A stretch of DNA of 64,000 bases from the NCBI GenBank assembly GCA_015501585.1, contig JADNRY010000211.1, positions 41,312-105,311 on the forward strand, in the 5' to 3' direction. The notes beneath the pieces are model-generated. The model was given only the letters and a program-made list of their open reading frames with translations, was not told where the DNA came from and did no database searches. Positions 59,069 to 64,000 of the stretch are shown in pieces. This DNA is from Rhodocollybia butyracea. Its lineage: Eukaryota > Basidiomycota > Agaricomycetes > Agaricales > Omphalotaceae. A program made the translations under genes and the position numbers. Every line of letters starts with the position of its first letter. The first letter of the stretch is position 1.

Positions 59069-59691
59069 GATCGTTATATTTATATCACATTTGTTTTTAT
59101 CTACTGTTGTCTTACATGTTGTTTTGTCGCTCTCAATCATCCATCTATACATAACTGTCGTATATTCACGGTTTAACTGTATCTTATAGCTCACTACTTG
59201 TTTGTCGCGCCATGTGTCTCTAAGCAGCCAGTTCTGATTATCTTGGATGGTGAGTGTTCGAGTTTCCTTGACGAGATCAGGGCGTCATCTAATTCATCAT
59301 GATGTTATATGCTTTCTCTGGCCCCGGTATTGTCCTAGCTCTCTAGTTAGGACTCGGACAGGCCACTCGAACCCGGGGGGTCCTTGACTTCAGTCAAATT
59401 GATCTTTTCGATGCCAACAACGGTCGAGTTTGGTATCGCTAGACCATCTGAAAGTCAGCCACTTTTAGCCCCGACGCCAGTTCTACTCGTTCGATAAAAT
59501 GAACAGTAATATTCTATTCGACAGAAGGATACACGGTTGAGTGGGGCTCAGAGTGGTGGAAGTCCACCCTAGTTCAGATTATGGACAGTTGATTGACTAC
59601 TGTATACTACACTAGCTGGCAATTTCCGTACAGACAACAAAGTTCGATGATTTAGCAAGAATTCTTTCCCTTCAAACTCGCTCAAGAAGTT
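59069..59691. other. intergenic between convergent genes
   Basis: No gene. A GGTTCGAGT box near 59370 (minus) resembles a tRNA T-loop but no cloverleaf forms around it. Confidence 0.45.
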
Positions 59692-61364
<1,673 letters not shown>

Positions 61365-61917
61365 GATGGAAAGAAAGAGAAAATTATGAGTCCATGAAAC
61401 AGTACACAGCGATGATATAAATGATCGATGTGGCGGACCTGACTTTACGCCGCAGTCCAAAATCCGAATGTGACATTCAGTTGAGACCGGCGAAATCATG
61501 ATAACAGCGGAGTATATTGTTCTCCAGAAAGTCAAAGACAGGATAGCTTACCACCTAGGCCCTCTTTATTTCTCTGTCCATCTTTTTCCTCTGGTTTTTC
61601 AGGATAGATAGTTTTTGACGTTGAGCGAGACATGGAAGTTGAGAAAGAGAGGCTTGGCGGCATTAACGCGATGTTGATATTTTATCTAATCTTATCAATC
61701 TGAATAAAGTCCCGTCAATATAACAAATGATATTCATTGAATTTTGAAGATCATGACTCTCTAAAGATGATATTCAAAGCAAAAGCTGAAATAAAAGAGT
61801 GATAGCAAAAATAAAGGAGCCCCCTCGCGCGATATTGTGTTGACTACAGTCGGCTCGAAAAATCCACTCTGCCGCCTACTAACTTCGCACGCGCCACCTC
61901 TTACTACATAGACCAGT
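61365..61917. promoter_or_regulatory. divergent promoter region between GMD and O-fucosyltransferase-like gene
   Basis: 553 bases separate the two divergent start codons. No strong TATA box identified on either strand. Confidence 0.4.
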
Positions 61918-63925
61918 ATGCCACTGCCAAAAGTTCATATTATCCGTCTTCTTATCGAAACAATTCATCCGGAGGCCCTTTTCGCCTCTCCGAGATCTTT
62001 GTTCACAAAGCGTTATTGTCGAATCTTGTTCTTTGCGCTTTTCTCCAGCATATTCCTATTTATCTTGGCTAAATTCAGCTCATCCGAACCCATCAGTGAT
62101 GTCGGGCGAGATTTAGTCCTGCTACCTCCTTTATATCCTCTTCACCGCCAAGCGATGGCTTACCACCGATGTTTGAAGCTTGGAACGAATACGAACGAAA
62201 TTTGTTCCGGGATGCAGAGCACGATACAGTTCGCAAGTTTATATACATGAAGAATCATGTCTCGGGTGCGTATCTCCTGGCCTTGGTTTTAAAACCGCTG
62301 CTTAGTTCCACAGGCTCAGGGTGGGGTAATGCACTCCAGGAAATGCTGCTCAATGCTCATCTCGCTTATATTTCGGGTCGCTCGTTTGTTTTTGACAACT
62401 ATACATGGGATCGATCTCCTTCTGAATACTCTTCCTTCAATGGTAGAATAATCCTTCGCGTGTGCCCCTTTCTGCCTTGCTGGCAGGTACAAAAGTTTTT
62501 GGCTTTTGTTTGTCTCCAAGAATACTCACTCATTTATAGGTCCAATGATCGGGGGCTCATTTGGTCCATTATATTCAGACGATCCTCTCTTCAATGTCGA
62601 CCCGTCACCAGAATCCCACCCTCGCTTTGTCTCTAGCGAGTTCTATGAACGTATCTGTGATGGCCAAAAGACGATGATAGACACGGCTCCCGTCCATGAC
62701 TCGGTGGCAAGCTGGGATGGCGAGGCTAATCTCGCAGCTTGGGTGAAACATTTATCATCTCTTCCTGATCGTTGTGTCGAAATAGATGTTAATGCTGAAC
62801 ATATCTTCAATATCTGGCAAGTTTGGAGGCTACTTGTCCCTTGTGAATCTAACGCGTTATACAGGATGTTTGGTTCAACTCAACTGCTCTCGCTTTGGCC
62901 ATCGCTCTCATGTTCTCCAATCCTAAGGCGCTTCACCTATTCACCGCTGGTTCTCGGTATGTTTGAAAGACACCACCATCTATTTGGTCTCGCAGACGCA
63001 AAGTCAAAACGTCAACCGTTCTATCAACTTGTACAAGTTTGGGAAGTTTTTTGCCAGATGTGTTCGGCCAATCGCTACTCAAGCCACAAAATCTCTCTGT
63101 AGCACCCCCGCTATCTACTGTTCTCTGGGGCATCTATCAGCTATTTATCCTCACTCCCTGCAAGCCACAAACTACAGACACAATTCCCGGTCTGCTTGTT
63201 CTTCACATACGGCGAGGTGACTTCGCGCAACATTGTATCAATCTGGTTGAATGGGGGGCAGAATTCAATGCGTTCAATTCTTTTGAAGATATCCGGCAAA
63301 GGATCGCTTTGACGTTGCTGCGACAGGTGGGCATCACCGCCCGGAGAAGAGCCCGCTCCACCTGAAGGAGAATTAGAATTCGCCGCAAGAGTTGATGAGA
63401 TGTCCAAGGAGGAGAAGGAACGATCAAAAAAGGCGTACAAAGAGAGTCTGGAAAGTTATGCTTCCGCCAAACGTGATTACGACAAGCGCAAAGCAAAATA
63501 CGAAGCCGCAAAGATCAACTACCTCAAACGATGTTATCCCGATATCGACCAGATAGTTAAACACGTACGAGAAATTCGGAACACGGTGTCTGCAGAAGAG
63601 TTCCCTCCAAATCACGTTCCACTGCTCCGCTAACTCACATCTATGTCATGACGAATGGCAAACGCCATTTTTAGCCAAACTTCGAGCAGCATTCAAATCG
63701 GACGCATCATTCCCAATGATCTGAATCTTCCTCCTTGGGAATCGATATACACTCGCGGGATCTGGAGCTTGGTTGGGAGGAAGGTTATGTAGCACAGCGT
63801 TGGATATGTACATTGCCCAGAGGGCGGATGTGTTTGTTGGGAATGGCTTTTCAAGCTTGACGTCGAATATCGTTATGCTGAGGATGGCGAATGGAGTAGA
63901 GTCTGTGAAAACGCGGTTATGGTGA
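61918..63925 (+). CDS. GDP-fucose protein O-fucosyltransferase-like, type II membrane protein
   Basis: Probable Golgi/ER glycosyltransferase. N-terminus [12 protein letters not shown].. with a single membrane anchor [20 protein letters not shown] (about residues 36-58). Conserved parts in order: [20 protein letters not shown] with [43 protein letters not shown] (the HxRxGD nucleotide-sugar motif of O-FucT proteins); a charged insert [23 protein letters not shown] (63420-63500); and [20 protein letters not shown] near the C-terminus, stop at 63923-63925. Several introns; the exact joins between about 62450 and 63180 are uncertain and small frame errors may exist. Its donor would be GDP-fucose, the product of the pathway begun by the divergent neighbour. 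Confidence 0.8.
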
Positions 63926-64000
63926 TTGTTTATTAGGCTGTACTCTCGCATTAGTAACCAACTCTCGCATATATTTTTCCTGTACGCACCGTTCACAAAT

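Noticed and set aside
59325..59395. Possible tRNA on the minus strand (GGTTCGAGT box)
   Set aside because: T-stem does not pair and no D or anticodon arm can be drawn.

Overview
The window is nuclear DNA of a filamentous basidiomycete, most likely an Agaricomycete. Genes carry many short GT..AG introns (about 45-70 bases). There is a cluster of eight-cysteine class I hydrophobins, a large leucine-rich F-box family, and a DIRS-type tyrosine-recombinase retrotransposon. No species can be named from the sequence alone.

Layout. 0-8 kb: hydrophobin cluster (one cut by the left edge, two intact). 8-20 kb: a decaying tandem array of two gene types: an AhpC/TSA-like thioredoxin-fold protein (one intact, two relics) and a secreted cysteine-motif protein of no family I recognise (one intact, one frameshifted, two pseudogenes, two short relics). 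One of those pseudogenes has an internal inverted segment, and an antisense F-box pseudogene sits in the array. 20-28.4 kb: three more intact hydrophobins and one pseudogene in tandem units of about 2.2-2.4 kb with duplicated promoters. 28.9-33.2 kb: a DHX35-type DEAH helicase and an intact F-box gene sharing a 71-base divergent spacer. 33.5-34.8 kb: a dehydrogenase fragment and a hydrophobin on the minus strand. 35-43 kb: mobile DNA, namely a DIRS-like element split by a 1.16 kb terminal-inverted-repeat element, a second copy of that element, and a 183 bp MITE. 43-48.8 kb: gene-poor DNA with a degenerate tandem repeat of about 145 bp. 48.8-64 kb: housekeeping genes: a predicted mitochondrial protein, PIG-U, the Pol I/III subunit AC40, an SCP2 protein, a disordered polyproline protein with a possible WH2 motif, GDP-mannose 4,6-dehydratase, and a GDP-fucose O-fucosyltransferase-like protein.

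How parts relate. The hydrophobins share a TATA box, a conserved 5' leader and an upstream element, so they are probably co-regulated surface-coat genes. The dehydratase and fucosyltransferase-like genes are divergent neighbours and fit one GDP-fucose pathway. Several conserved genes right of 28.9 kb are broken only by single missing bases, many of them in homopolymer runs; this looks more like consensus error than real decay. The retrotransposon lesions are different: all are C:G to T:A substitutions.
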